DNA of 64,000 bases from AWTP1-13 sp963770295 (GCA_963770295.1 CAVYPA010000025.1:32632-96631); one strand, 5' to 3'. Positions 18,438-26,705 are shown, numbered from the stretch's first letter. Program-made: numbers and translations. Notes: a model not told the origin generated them from the sequence alone.

Positions 18438-20573
18438 ATGTTGCGTGACAGAGAAGAGCTCGCGCGACGCCTAAAGGCCAAGCCGGTGCACAAGGCGGTG
18501 CGTTGGTACGATCCGGATGTGCTGGTTCGCGTTGGCATTCGGGACGCCATATCAGCGGTCTTCGGCGAATATGCCGACCAGCGTCTGATGCAAGCGGCCA
18601 CAGACGGTGTCGGCAGGGATAAACTTGCAGGCCGCTACAATTACAGTGCTGAGAACAGCATTCCGAGCCACGCGGGTGCCTATTGGGTGGACTATATCGC
18701 CGATGTGGGCGACGGGTTCGGTCCGACCTACGGCATGGCATGGCTGCTGGCTCAAAAGCAGCTCAGCCTCCATAATTATCACGGGGAAAGCCTGCCTGCC
18801 GGCCATATTTTGGTTCTCGGCGGGGACCAATGCTATCCGCAGGCAACCCACGAAGAATACGAAGAGCGTTTTGTGCTGCCCTATGCCAGCGCGCTCTTGC
18901 CGTGCGAAAGAGAACACGAACGCAAGCTGTTCGCCTTGCCCGGCAACCATGATTGGTACGATGGGCTTGGTGCCTTCGACAACCTGTTCTGCCAAAATCG
19001 CGATCCCTTGCTGGAAAGAAACGGACGCAGAATCGGCGGCTGGCGCTGCGTGCAGCATCGCAGCTATTGGGCTATTCAGTTACCGCACAAGTGGTGGCTC
19101 TGGGGCGTTGATATCCAGTTCTCAAAGTATCTCGATGCCGCGCAAGAAAACTACTTCCGCACAATCGTCGACCAAATGGAGGGCGACAACAATATCGTGT
19201 TGTGCATTGCCGAGCCGCACTGGCTCGATTCCGAGTTTGAGGGCATCGATACCGTCGACACCCTGCACACAATCGTTCGCATTGCACAGAAGAGGACCAA
19301 CAACGAGAGCGAAGGAGAGGCGCGGAATGTGCGCATCAGAGCCGTGTTGGCCGGGGACTGGCACCACTACAGTCACTACCTCTTGGACGATCTGTACGAT
19401 CCAGAACGCAAGGAGAAGAAGGGCCCGCTACAGCGCCTGCAGACGCGGTTGAAGCCTAGTGAAGGCCAGCCCGCACTTGAGAAGCAAGGAATTCACCTCA
19501 TCACCGCCGGCGGCGGCGGCGCCTTTCTCCATTCCACGACAGACCTCAGGAAGAAGGTCAATGTCAGTTGGGGGGTGCGCCCGGAGAACATCTCTGAGCC
19601 TGAGGCATCCAAGCCCGCCGTTACGATGCCTGGCCATGAGCGCGAGGAAGACCGCAAGCAGTTGCGTCCCCGTCCGCGACGTTTTACGGGCATCGCCGAG
19701 ATGCAGGCCTGTTATCCAAGCAGATTCCGGAGCGCGTTCCTGACCTTGAAAAATTTGACCTTCCCAGTGAGAAACTGGAGATTTTCGCTGGTCATCGGCG
19801 CCCTCTACTGGGTCATGACCTGGGCATACCACTTGGTTGTCAAAACTGCCGGAGACCCGCTGCTCAAAAGAAAGATCAATACCGTCAGCTACGAGACGAT
19901 CAATTCTGTGTCGAACCTGATGCTGTCGTCTCTTCCCGACGTCGCCGCCGAAAGCATCTTTTATTGCCTGCTGCTGTTCGGGCTTTGGGCGGGCTTGGTT
20001 TGGTACGTCTCGGTTTCCGAGAAACGGACACCGCTGTTCAAGTGGGTAGTGCGGGGCGCGGTCGGATCGCTACATGCCCTGGCGCACCTCAAGGCCATGT
20101 TTATGCTGTTCCTGCTGTGCGTCGCCTTCAATAATGCAGCTTTCTATCCAGTGCTGATAATTCCGCTCGGCGGCTTGGTCGGCGGCTTCATCTTCGGCGC
20201 CTATTGGGTGCTCACCGGCCTCCTCGCCCGCATGCACACCGGCGACGCCTTCGGCGCGCTGGGGATCCGGGATTACAAGAACTTCGTACGCATGAAATTC
20301 GAGAGGGATAAGCTGACGATCTACCCGATCGGTGTGAAGAAACTCCCCAGCACCAAGTCGCTAACGAAAGCCTGCCGGAAGCTCGACGAGCGTGCGCCGC
20401 CGAAGGGATCGAGCCAAGAGCGTGAACCGTTGCTCAAAATCGATCGACTTGAGGGGATCTTGATTCCGAATGTGCGCGGCGAGGTGAAGCCCATTGTGAT
20501 TACGGCCGACACGGTCGAGACGCACGGCCGACATGGTCGAGACGACGCCCGCATCAAAGACGCCGCGGAATGA
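18438..20573 (+). CDS. Membrane metallophosphoesterase
   Basis: 711 residues. ATG 18438 is chosen because GGGAGG lies five bases upstream. Calcineurin-like motifs occur in order: IADVGDGFG (about 87-95), VLGGDQCYP, LPGNHDWYDG and LAGDWHHYSHY, giving the metal-binding Asp, Asp, Asn-His and His residues. ITAGGGGAFLH closes the catalytic domain near residue 360. The C-terminal half has about four or five hydrophobic helices (NWRFSLVIGALYWVMTWAYH, AESIFYCLLLFGLWAGLVWY, AMFMLFLLCVAFNNAAFYP, GGFIFGAYWVLTGLL), then a basic cytosolic tail. Substrate is unknown; nucleotide, phospholipid or protein phosphate are all possible. Coupled to the hydrolase gene 14 bases upstream. Intact, although flanked by dead IS elements. 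Confidence 0.85.
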   Translation: MLRDREELARRLKAKPVHKAVRWYDPDVLVRVGIRDAISAVFGEYADQRLMQAATDGVGRDKLAGRYNYSAENSIPSHAGAYWVDYIADVGDGFGPTYGMAWLLAQKQLSLHNYHGESLPAGHILVLGGDQCYPQATHEEYEERFVLPYASALLPCEREHERKLFALPGNHDWYDGLGAFDNLFCQNRDPLLERNGRRIGGWRCVQHRSYWAIQLPHKWWLWGVDIQFSKYLDAAQENYFRTIVDQMEGDNNIVLCIAEPHWLDSEFEGIDTVDTLHTIVRIAQKRTNNESEGEARNVRIRAVLAGDWHHYSHYLLDDLYDPERKEKKGPLQRLQTRLKPSEGQPALEKQGIHLITAGGGGAFLHSTTDLRKKVNVSWGVRPENISEPEASKPAVTMPGHEREEDRKQLRPRPRRFTGIAEMQACYPSRFRSAFLTLKNLTFPVRNWRFSLVIGALYWVMTWAYHLVVKTAGDPLLKRKINTVSYETINSVSNLMLSSLPDVAAESIFYCLLLFGLWAGLVWYVSVSEKRTPLFKWVVRGAVGSLHALAHLKAMFMLFLLCVAFNNAAFYPVLIIPLGGLVGGFIFGAYWVLTGLLARMHTGDAFGALGIRDYKNFVRMKFERDKLTIYPIGVKKLPSTKSLTKACRKLDERAPPKGSSQEREPLLKIDRLEGILIPNVRGEVKPIVITADTVETHGRHGRDDARIKDAAE

Positions 20574-20689
20574 GTGCAAACCTGCGGTGGTGTCCGCCAG
20601 CGCGATCGATTCATCGGGGGCGTGAGCTACTGAGCTCGGCTGCCACTTCAGATCCGAGTTGACGGTTCGACTTATCGAGGAATTCAAGA

Positions 20690-20850
20690 CCGGCGCGCAG
20701 CTCCGTGGTGGCCGGGCCGATCGAGGCGGCATACCGCATCATCTTGGCCGGTGTCCACTGTGTTCGAGATCTTCCACAGGGACGCCGGTTGCCAGCCACC
20801 TGCGCTCGCGCCTGCACAACCGGCATATCACCATTCAGCAGCAAATGCCG
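20690..20850 (-). pseudogene. Possible IS21 transposase fragment
   Basis: The minus strand reads QWTPAKMMRYAASIGPATTE, close to the IS21 IstA block WTPxRfmRwAAaIGPAT. Sequence on both sides is degenerate. About 20 diagnostic residues only, so this is tentative. Confidence 0.4.
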
Positions 20851-20939
20851 AGCGCGCACCGGCGCTACCCTTCCTCGGCCTAGTCGGCAGTATCGCGGTG
20901 TCGTATTGGGTGGTGAGATCTTGGAAAGTACGGAAACGG

Positions 20940-21087
20940 GGCAACGGCATCACGTGGACGGACTACGAGCAGGACCTCGATCGCAGTATCGAGGACCTTC
21001 ATGCGAGGGTCCATAGGGGAGCACACCGGGCGTTGCCGTCGCGGCGGAGTTACATCCCGAAGGAAGACGGCTCAAATCGCCCGCTCG
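20940..21087 (+). pseudogene. Group II intron reverse transcriptase fragment
   Basis: GITWTDYEQDLDRSIEDLHA, RVHRGAHRALPSRRSYIPKE and DGSNRPL match RT domain 0/1 of intron-encoded maturases (GVTWxxYExxLxxnIxDLhxRvhrGaYRaxPsRRxYIPKxDGrxRPL). Both ends are cut: no YADD active site and no N-terminus. A remnant inside an open frame that begins at 20751. Confidence 0.7.
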
Positions 21088-21475
21088 TTTCGATCCCAGG
21101 GTGTTCTTCGACGACGTCCCGGCTGCAAAGTCTGAGGAGGTTCTACCAATTTAGTATCTGACAAATTCCAGATATTGTTTGTTGGTGATTTGTCAGTTTT
21201 CAGCTGACTGTTGCCTGGTGGCTACATCATTTCACGCTAGATCAGCTAAATTGAAGTTGCGTGCAGGTTGGCCCCCGGCACGCAGGTTTGACCCGGCGCG
21301 GTGCTAGCCAACTTCGCAATCGCCCTCGTTCGCAAGTTGCTGGGTGCGCGCCGTGCTGGGTCTCTCGTTCATGGACTGCCTCGCAAACTACAGAGGAGTT
21401 GTTGCCGTCAACTCCTCTGCAATTTCAGAAGATTTCGCCTGAAACTGCATATCCTTTGAGGTATGGGGCTGTGCA

Positions 21476-21565
21476 ATGTTTTCCGATTTTCAACTGCTCA
21501 TTTTGATCACCTTCGTCACGGTCGCTCTGGTTGTTGTTTGCGTGATGTTGCCTGCCCGGAGTTAG
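21476..21565 (+). CDS. 29-residue hydrophobic peptide (copy 1 of repeat)
   Basis: MFSDFQLLILITFVTVALVV then VCVMLPARS. Residues 7-25 form one membrane segment. A GGGG stretch eight bases upstream could serve as ribosome-binding site. The form, a polar start, a single helix and a basic end, is like type I toxin or holin-like toxin peptides, but there is no sequence identity I can claim. The same frame exists in the second repeat copy (25402), where the first 19 residues are conserved in pattern (MLSDFQQVVLITFETVALVC). Confidence 0.5.
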   Translation: MFSDFQLLILITFVTVALVVVCVMLPARS

Positions 21566-21582
21566 GGCGGCCAAAGAAAAAA

Positions 21583-21648
21583 GGGCGCCGAGGTGTGCGG
21601 GTGTACGGCGCTCTCAACCGGCTCGCCGGGTGTGGGGGCGAGCCGGTT
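21583..21648 (+). terminator. Twin hairpin, copy 1
   Basis: Hairpin A: GGGCGCCG (21583-21590) with CGGCGCTC (21606-21613), one G-U pair. Hairpin B: AACCGGCTCGC (21616-21626) with GCGAGCCGGTT (21638-21648), perfect 11 bp. They follow an A-rich stretch (AAAGAAAAAA). The same pair recurs at 25493-25561 and 25701-25765, and half of it at 28473-28523 on the other strand. May act as transcription terminator or RNA 3' end. Confidence 0.6.
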
Positions 21649-21929
21649 GTTTGAAAGCTACTATCGCCTTCGGTGGGGGCGACGAACGGATCCGCTCCGC
21701 GCCAGGGTGCGGGATCTGGACTGGTTCGGACCCTGCGGCGCCCCAACCGCAAAGCTATAACCATCCGAGGCGAGTTAGGATCAGACCTTTAGACCGATCC
21801 TCCGCAATCGGAGCGGCTTGTGTTTTCAGAGCCACACTCGAGACAGACGGCGCAGAAAAATAAGGGACGCTGTCGTAAGCGATTGGCCTATCCGGAATAT
21901 TGCGCAGAAGGAACGCAACGGCCGGTGGC

Positions 21930-22227
21930 CCGCGATACCTACGATATGCCAGGACCGCATCGTCATCGAGCCCACGAGCATCCGTGGCGCAGCAGGCCAG
22001 TACTATCGTCTACTTTCGCGATGCACGTGCTCATCGAGGACTCGTGGAACCCTGAATTCGAAGCCTGTCGTGTGCTGGTCGCACGCGGCATCACTGGCCG
22101 GCTTGAGACCTGGCGTACCGGCAAGACGCATCCCGACATGATCGCGCCCGATATCGAGGAAGGCGCACGCTGGACGGTCGTCGAGAAAGACAAAGAGGGC
22201 CAGCGGCCGGCATTGATCGGGGGGTAG
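21930..22227 (+). pseudogene. Small hypothetical gene with a frameshift
   Basis: One frame gives QDRIVIEPTSIRGAAGQYYR. After a shift near 22015 another continues HVLIEDSWNPEFEACRVLVA, RGITGRLETWRTGKTHPDMI and GARWTVVEKDKEG to the stop at 22227. Together they read as one small soluble protein of a family common as orphan genes in Bradyrhizobium; function unknown. If the second part is used alone, ATG 22021 gives 68 residues. Confidence 0.5.
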
Positions 22228-22852
22228 TGACTCACCCTCGAGCTCGAAGCCAAAAAAGAGCACTATTCCCGGGCGCAGCGTGGGCAACCCTACGCCGTTT
22301 GTTTGCCAAGTCGCCATTTGGCAACTTGCCACCCGCGTTGAGCTATGCGACCCGGAAGCTAGACCCGCCGGACCCTGGCAGCGGCCAGCCGCACCAGACG
22401 CGTGCGCATGGGTGCCGTCTATCCATGGACAGGACGCATCCGCCGGCGCCGATGCACTGGCCCTTGATGAGGCGGCCGCCCCGGATCGCCGTCAGCCGCT
22501 CGACGCACTCACCGCGACCCAGGTTCGGGATCTGCGTTTGCTCGAAGCGTGCGCCCATCCAGAGCCAAATGGTGGGGGTGAAGGGTCGCTGAGAGCAACA
22601 AGAGGCCCCCACCGGCAAAGCCACCAGGTCGCGGGGTTATTTCGCGATAAAGGGCTGCAAACAACTACGCCCCAGGCCGCGGGGAGGCCTGAGGCGTTGC
22701 TATGTTGGCCGACCAAGCGGGGGACAGGGCCGTCCGAATGACTCAGAATTTAACGCCTCAATCCTTTGCGATCCCTTAATGGGCGTATCAGCGTGGGGCG
22801 TGGATGAGTGGCAGCCCGTCCGCAACGATACCGAGGAAGCTTAGCAGATGCT
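22228..22852. other. Gene-free stretch with a terminator-like hairpin
   Basis: No coding frame stands out. CAGGCC-GCGGGGA-GGCCTG (22673-22691) forms a short hairpin at the end of the minus-strand gene set that begins at 24193. A similar sequence (ACTACGCCCTAGGCC...GGCCTG, 28414-28440) follows the paralogous set. Confidence 0.45.
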
Positions 22853-23200
22853 TCAGTTGGCTAGCACATCGGGAAGGTTGGCCATTACTTGACGCCAGTC
22901 GCCTTTACGCCGACTGGCCTCGTCACTCCGCAAGTTGCGCGGGGCATCCTCCGGCAAGGCGGCTCGCCGCTGCGACGCCGGCAAGGTCCCCATGCGCGTG
23001 GCCAGGGCGTGCAGTTCATTCATGATGCCTTCACGTCTCGCTTCGTGCTCGGCGGCAACACTGCGTACTGCCTCCAGCAGCTTCTCATCGGCACGCTTCA
23101 AGGCCAGCCCCAAGGCATGGACGAGATGCTGCTCGCGGCGAGATTCCTCATGCATGCGAATACGCATTTCCTCGATCTGCTCAACAAGAGTCGTTGTCAT
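22853..23200 (-). CDS. Coiled-coil hypothetical protein, copy 1
   Basis: 115 residues starting MTTTLVEQIEEMRIRMHEES. Residues 5-75 are highly helical with heptad-like spacing (ALGLALKRADEKLLEAVRSV, EARREGIMNELHALATRMG), then a Pro-rich linker and a short tail DWRQVMANLPDVLAN. A paralogue about 60 percent identical by eye is encoded at 28883-29263. It is the last gene of a minus-strand run, 20 bases after the broken nucleotidase gene. No known domain; the helices suggest an oligomeric or scaffold role. Confidence 0.75.
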   Translation of the reverse strand: MTTTLVEQIEEMRIRMHEESRREQHLVHALGLALKRADEKLLEAVRSVAAEHEARREGIMNELHALATRMGTLPASQRRAALPEDAPRNLRSDEASRRKGDWRQVMANLPDVLAN

Positions 23201-23219
23201 GTCTGGCCTACTTTGTTGC

Positions 23220-23656
23220 CTAACCTTTAAGGAAGCTTTTGCCCCAGCCCACGACGTGGGTGATCCGGATGCCGCCGGCCGCGACCCACTTGCCCTTATA
23301 CTTTTCCCAGTCGTCGATCAGGACGTTGCCGGAAGCGTGTAGGTACTTCTCTTTGGCCAGGCAGCAGATCACCCGGACGTGCTCGCCCAGGTGCTTGCGG
23401 ACCCAGGCGCTTGTTGTCGGCGGCCTCGAGGACCGACGAGGGAATGCCCGTCAGCACGATCGGGTTGTGGTGCTCGATCCGGGCTCAGAGCTCCTCGAGA
23501 TCGGCCATCGGCGGGATGCCCAGGTAGAAGTCACCGACCGCGCGCACCGCTCCAATCGTCGTTGTCGGCGATCTTGCAAGGCCGCGTCCCGAAGTGCGTT
23601 TCATAGTGCCGATCGAAATCGGCCAGGACGCCACCCATATCAACAAATACTTGCAC
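23220..23656 (-). pseudogene. HAD-type 5'-nucleotidase remnant
   Basis: From GTG 23656 (AGGAG upstream) the frame reads VQVFVDMGGVLADFDRHYET then HFGTRPCKIADNDDW, the start of NT5C-like deoxyribonucleotidases. The catalytic DxD is altered (DMG instead of DMD). A frameshift follows; another frame gives VGDFYLGIPPMADLEEL, a TGA stop, then IEHHNPIVLTGIPSSVLEAA, a further shift, and VRKHLGEHVRVICCLAKEKY, LIDDWEKYKGKW to TAG at 23220. Loss of the second Asp and several frame lesions make it a pseudogene. Confidence 0.75.
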
Positions 23657-23674
23657 CGGCTCTCCTATTTGGTT

Positions 23675-23914
23675 TCAGGGGATCCCCTTCGCCTTCCGCC
23701 TCAGATGCGCAAAGGCCCGCCTGAAATATTCTTTCGCTCGCCGCTTTCGTGCCTCGATCTCCACCGGCGTTAGCGCACCAGTGGGCGCCGGCTGTCGGTG
23801 GGCAAATGCCTTCCTGAAGTAGGCGGCCGTCTCCTTTGCCTCTTGCCTCGGTGAGCATAGGAGCTTGCCGAACGGTCGCTTAGGCGGTGGCGGCTTTTCG
23901 TTCGAGTCTCGCAT
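23675..23914 (-). CDS. Small basic hypothetical protein
   Basis: 79 residues, rich in Lys/Arg, with an internal duplication: AAYFRKAFAHRQ (about 30-41) and KEYFRRAFAHLRRK (about 61-74). No signal peptide or membrane helix. It lies 18 bases before the nucleotidase remnant in the same direction and 30 bases after the preceding gene. Function unknown; a nucleic-acid-binding role would fit the charge but is only a guess. Confidence 0.55.
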   Translation of the reverse strand: MRDSNEKPPPPKRPFGKLLCSPRQEAKETAAYFRKAFAHRQPAPTGALTPVEIEARKRRAKEYFRRAFAHLRRKAKGIP

Positions 23915-23944
23915 AATGTATGTTCGCTATCGTCAGACTGCGGC

Positions 23945-24193
23945 CTAACTGCGGCGTTCCAAACGGGATGTGGCGTTAGGAGTTTCCCTCGTTCCGGCAT
24001 GGAGATCGGAAAGAAGACGCGCCGTAAGGCGGCCCAGACCACCGATATCGCGGGCCAGCTGGCGAATGTCCACATCCGGCTCTATCGGCAGCCGCAGCTT
24101 CAGGTACCTGAGGAGCGTCTCGAAGGTATCAGGCTCGGTTTTCTCGGACACGGAGCGGGCCGAAGCGGGCTTAGTCACCGTTTCTGTGGACAA
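23945..24193 (-). CDS. Small hypothetical protein
   Basis: 82 residues from ATG 24193. The core FETLLRYLKLRLPIEPDVDI and RDIGGLGRLTARLLSDLHAG looks like a compact helical protein. First gene of the run down to 22853; its start is only 49 bases from the divergent SRAP remnant, so the promoter must lie in 24194-24242. No known domain. Confidence 0.55.
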   Translation of the reverse strand: MSTETVTKPASARSVSEKTEPDTFETLLRYLKLRLPIEPDVDIRQLARDIGGLGRLTARLLSDLHAGTRETPNATSRLERRS

Positions 24194-24242
24194 GAGTTCA
24201 GACGCTGAAGAAATTCCGCCCCGGCCCTGGCATTAAGCGCAC

Positions 24243-24880
24243 ATGTGCAATCTAGCATCAAGACACGCCGCGCTGACCTCGCGCGCAAGTTCCGCCTTTC
24301 CGATAACCGCATGGCAATCTTCGGCACGCTGCTGGCAATCTTTCCCGGCGGCATGGCGCCCATCATAAGTAGAGTGACGACGGCGAGCGCGAATTGGTCA
24401 TGTGAAGCTGGGGGTTCATTCTCTTGCGCGATGGCTATGCGCCGAAGCGTGTGATCAACACACGCGACGACAAGGTGCAAACCAGATTTTGGAAGAATAG
24501 CTTCGTCAAACGACGGTGCCTCGTGCCTGCGACCGCCTTCTGCGAGCCGGACGAAGGCAAGCCGGCGTGGTGGCACTGGTTCGCTCTCAAAGGCAATGTC
24601 GACCGGCCTTTATTCGCTTTCGCCTTTCGCCGGCATCCATCGCCAATGGAACGGGTCGATCAAGAAGGACGGCGACAACATCGATATCGAAGTTTTCTCG
24701 GTTCATGACGACGTTGCCCGACGCACTCACCTGCACGATCAATCACGAACGCAGCCCAGTTCTTCTCACGGGCGACGTGGCTGACTGGCACGCCTGAGGA
24801 AGCCTCGGCTTGATCACGACATCGGATCCGGAACGTATGCACATTGTGCAATCGGGCTTCGAAGAAAGACCAGTTGGAGG
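24243..24880 (+). pseudogene. yedK: SOS-response-associated peptidase (SRAP/YedK) remnant
   Basis: ATG 24243 begins MCNLAS, with the catalytic Cys2 of SRAP proteins that crosslink abasic sites. Later frames give FPGGMAPIISR, RDGYAPKRVINTRDDKVQTR FWKN, RRCLVPATAFCEPDEGKPAW WHWFALKG, GIHRQWNGSIKKDGDN, VLLTGDVADWHA and DPERMHIVQSGF, the family's blocks in order. At least four frame changes separate them, so no full-length protein is made. It overlaps nothing and is followed by the small gene at 24885. Confidence 0.8.
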
Positions 24881-24884
24881 CAGC

Positions 24885-25091
24885 ATGAGCACGATTGAGC
24901 GCCAGCGGATTGCAGTCGTGAAAACCCTTGAGGCAATGGGCTATAGATTCGGCGACGACAAATGGCTTGCCCTCGACGCAACTGGCGGATCGCCGGAAGC
25001 TGACGCCATGCATGCGCTGCTCGTCCACCGGTCAGACCGGTTGGATGGTTGTACCGAAGGCTCGCCAGAGGAGCAGGCCTCTGCCAATTAG
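24885..25091 (+). CDS. Small hypothetical protein, copy 1
   Basis: 68 residues; ATG 24885 has GGAGG four bases upstream. MSTIERQRIAVVKTLEAMGY, then PEADAMHALLVHRSDRLDGC and EGSPEEQASAN. A broken paralogue (TDAMHALLDRRADDLAAV.. EGSPVEGELVAIVDVIEAYE) lies at 29330-29570, suggesting the intact form runs about 20 residues longer and that this copy is slightly truncated by the repeat starting at 25092. Function unknown. Confidence 0.6.
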   Translation: MSTIERQRIAVVKTLEAMGYRFGDDKWLALDATGGSPEADAMHALLVHRSDRLDGCTEGSPEEQASAN

Positions 25092-25570
25092 AAACTGACA
25101 AACGTCCGATGTTGTCTGTTGGCGATTTATCAGTTTTCCTCTGACTGTTGCCTGGTAGCTACATCAATTCAGGCTAGATCGGCTATAGTGAAAGTCGCGT
25201 GCAGGTACCCCCCAGCACGCAGATTGGACCCGGTGCGGTGCTTAGCTAACGTCGCAATCGCCCTCGTTCGCAAAGGTTGGCTGGGTGCGGGGATACGACT
25301 GGGTCTATTCACTTCCGTTCATGGACTGCCTCCCAAACTGCAGAGGGGTTGTTGCCGTCAACTCCTCTGCAATTCCAGATTTGTTTTGAAACTGCATATC
25401 AATGCTTTCTGATTTTCAGCAGGTCGTTTTGATCACCTTCGAAACGGTCGCTCTTGTTTGCGTGACGTTGCCTTACGGGCGGCCAAAGAAAAAAGGGCGC
25501 CGAGATGCGCGGGTGTACGGCGCCCTCAACCGGCTCGCTGGTGTGTTGGGGGCGGGCCGGTTGTTCGAAA
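25092..25570 (+). repeat. Structured repeat, copy 2
   Basis: Diverged direct copy of 21150-21652. Long identical blocks include CTCGTTCGCAA, TTCATGGACTGCCTC and GTTGCCGTCAACTCCTCTGC. The central hairpin is GCAGAGGGGTTG (25340-25351) with CAACTCCTCTGC (25359-25370): compared with copy 1, one A-U pair became G-U and one outer pair was gained. About 22 bases just before the peptide start are deleted relative to copy 1, removing its likely ribosome-binding site. Confidence 0.75.
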
Positions 25571-25773
25571 ACTATCGCCTTCCAAGGGTAGAGCATCGGA
25601 CCTTAGACTTATGCTCGACAATCCGAGCGATATTGTGTGTTGAGAGCAACACAAGCCCCACCCGACTGTGCCGTCACGGCGTAGGGCAGCCAAAAGGAAA
25701 AGGGCGCCGGATGCGGATCGGCGCCCTCAGGGACTGGCTCGCTGGTGTGGAGAGCGAGCCGGTTGCACAATAA
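25402..25773 (+). CDS. Hydrophobic peptide frame (copy 2 of repeat), stop lost
   Basis: Starts MLSDFQQVVLITFETVALVC, the counterpart of the peptide at 21476. The stop present in copy 1 is missing because of a short deletion, so the frame runs on through the twin hairpin as GRPKKKGRRDARVYGALNRL and through the third hairpin module to 25773 (123 codons). The extension is probably not a functional product. Could be untranslated, as the upstream ribosome-binding stretch is also gone. Confidence 0.3.
   Translation: MLSDFQQVVLITFETVALVCVTLPYGRPKKKGRRDARVYGALNRLAGVLGAGRLFENYRLPRVEHRTLDLCSTIRAILCVESNTSPTRLCRHGVGQPKGKGRRMRIGALRDWLAGVESEPVAQ
25686..25772 (+). repeat. Twin hairpin module, copy 3
   Basis: Here the twin hairpin stands alone: GGGCGCCG/CGGCGCCC and ACTGGCTCGC/GCGAGCCGGT (one G-U), after an A/G-rich lead (CAAAAGGAAAA). 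It lies about 115 bases past the end of copy 2. The pairing is preserved although the loops differ. Confidence 0.65.
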
Positions 25774-25829
25774 GCGCATAAGCCAATCCTTGAGAAACCT
25801 TCCGCGCGTTTATCACCGTTTTCCACATT

Positions 25830-26016
25830 TCACCGTACGCTGAATTGTGCCTGCTCCAATTCTATAGTTTTCCGCTCCAACATGGCGATGTGCTTTCGAA
25901 GCTCGCGCGCCATGCCAGGACGTAGATCGATCCTGCAGCCGCGCACGGACACGGGCGAGCTCCTGCCGTTTTCGCACCACCACTTTCTGCTCCTCGGTGA
26001 CTTCAGGCTTCTTCAT
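25830..26016 (-). pseudogene. Small coiled protein gene with a frameshift
   Basis: MKKPEVTEEQKVVVRKRQEL ARVRARLQDRS in one frame, then MARELRKHIAMLERKTIELE QAQFSVR in the next, ending at TGA 25830. Both halves are charged amphipathic helices and join smoothly if one base is changed near 25925. Small coiled-coil protein of unknown role; one lesion. Confidence 0.55.
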
Positions 26017-26303
26017 GCTGTCCTCGAACAGGCGGTAGCGATCTGAAGGCTCCGGCTACATCTTCGAATGCTATCTTCGCTTTGAATTCCTGTAGCGGCT
26101 TCGTGTCGTTTTTTGTCGTGCCCAGTGTTCGTGCGCCTCGGCAGTAACTGCAAACGCAGTATCGCAGGCACAACGGCATTACGCCGATCGTTGACGACGG
26201 CGTCTGGTGATCCGCGGGTCGGCTTCCAAGGCAGTCCCAACGTTGTGGTTTTGGATCAGCGCGGTCGTTGGTCTCCAATTTCCAGCCTATCGGCGCCTTC
26301 TTC

Positions 26304-26705
26304 TCACCAGCCCTGGCTTGCTGCGCCCCAGCCGCCCACGAACAGGATGAACAGTAGGACGACGATGACGCCGATCAGGACGCTCCTACCCTCAGTGTGA
26401 AACAGCTGTTGTGTGACCACGACGACGTTCGACAGCGAAAGGGAATACCTTGCAGCGGCGCTCAATGAGGTTCCTGCGTTGGTCAACTCCGCATTGCCTT
26501 CTCCATCTCTCGCGCGCTGCAGCGCCGCTATCAGCCGGTCGAGTTCCTCACCGCGGGCGAATGGCATAACCGCCATCTCAGGCACACCGTCGTCCATCTT
26601 GATGAAGCGCTCCACGGTCACGAACTTGACGCCGTCGACGACGCTCGTCCCCATCGCGATGCCGTCTTCGGCGACAATCCAAGTGTCTACGATACTGCTG
26701 TCCAT
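26304..26705 (-). CDS. Hypothetical protein with C-terminal membrane helix
   Basis: 133 residues. The N-terminal part (about 1-70) is a soluble alpha/beta-looking segment (MDSSIVDTWIVAEDGIAMGT, VKFVTVERFIKMDDGVPEMA). Near the end SVLIGVIVVLLFILFVGGWG is one clear membrane helix, giving a tail-anchored layout. It starts three bases after the stop of the gene at 26709 and is the last of a three-gene operon. No known domain. Confidence 0.65.
   Translation of the reverse strand: MDSSIVDTWIVAEDGIAMGTSVVDGVKFVTVERFIKMDDGVPEMAVMPFARGEELDRLIAALQRARDGEGNAELTNAGTSLSAAARYSLSLSNVVVVTQQLFHTEGRSVLIGVIVVLLFILFVGGWGAASQGW

Larger units (their letters stand above)
21150..21652 (+). repeat. Structured repeat, copy 1
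   Basis: About 500 bases that recur, diverged, at 25092-25570. Shared blocks in order: a region around TCAGCTGACTGTTGCCTGGT; a small hairpin GCGTGC/GCACGC; a strong hairpin AGAGGAGTTG-TTGCCGT-CAACTCCTCT (21392-21418); a tiny hydrophobic peptide frame (21476); and a twin hairpin (21583-21648). A shorter third copy of the first block is at about 30347-30375. Substitutions between copies often keep base-pairing (G-U wobbles), which suggests the RNA structure matters. No annotated element of this form is known to me. Confidence 0.75.

Noticed and set aside
26030..26110. Minus-strand PLQEFKAKIAFEDVAG, similar to IS3 orfA openings
   Set aside because: Only about 15 residues fit and no orfB or helix-turn-helix follows; too weak to call.
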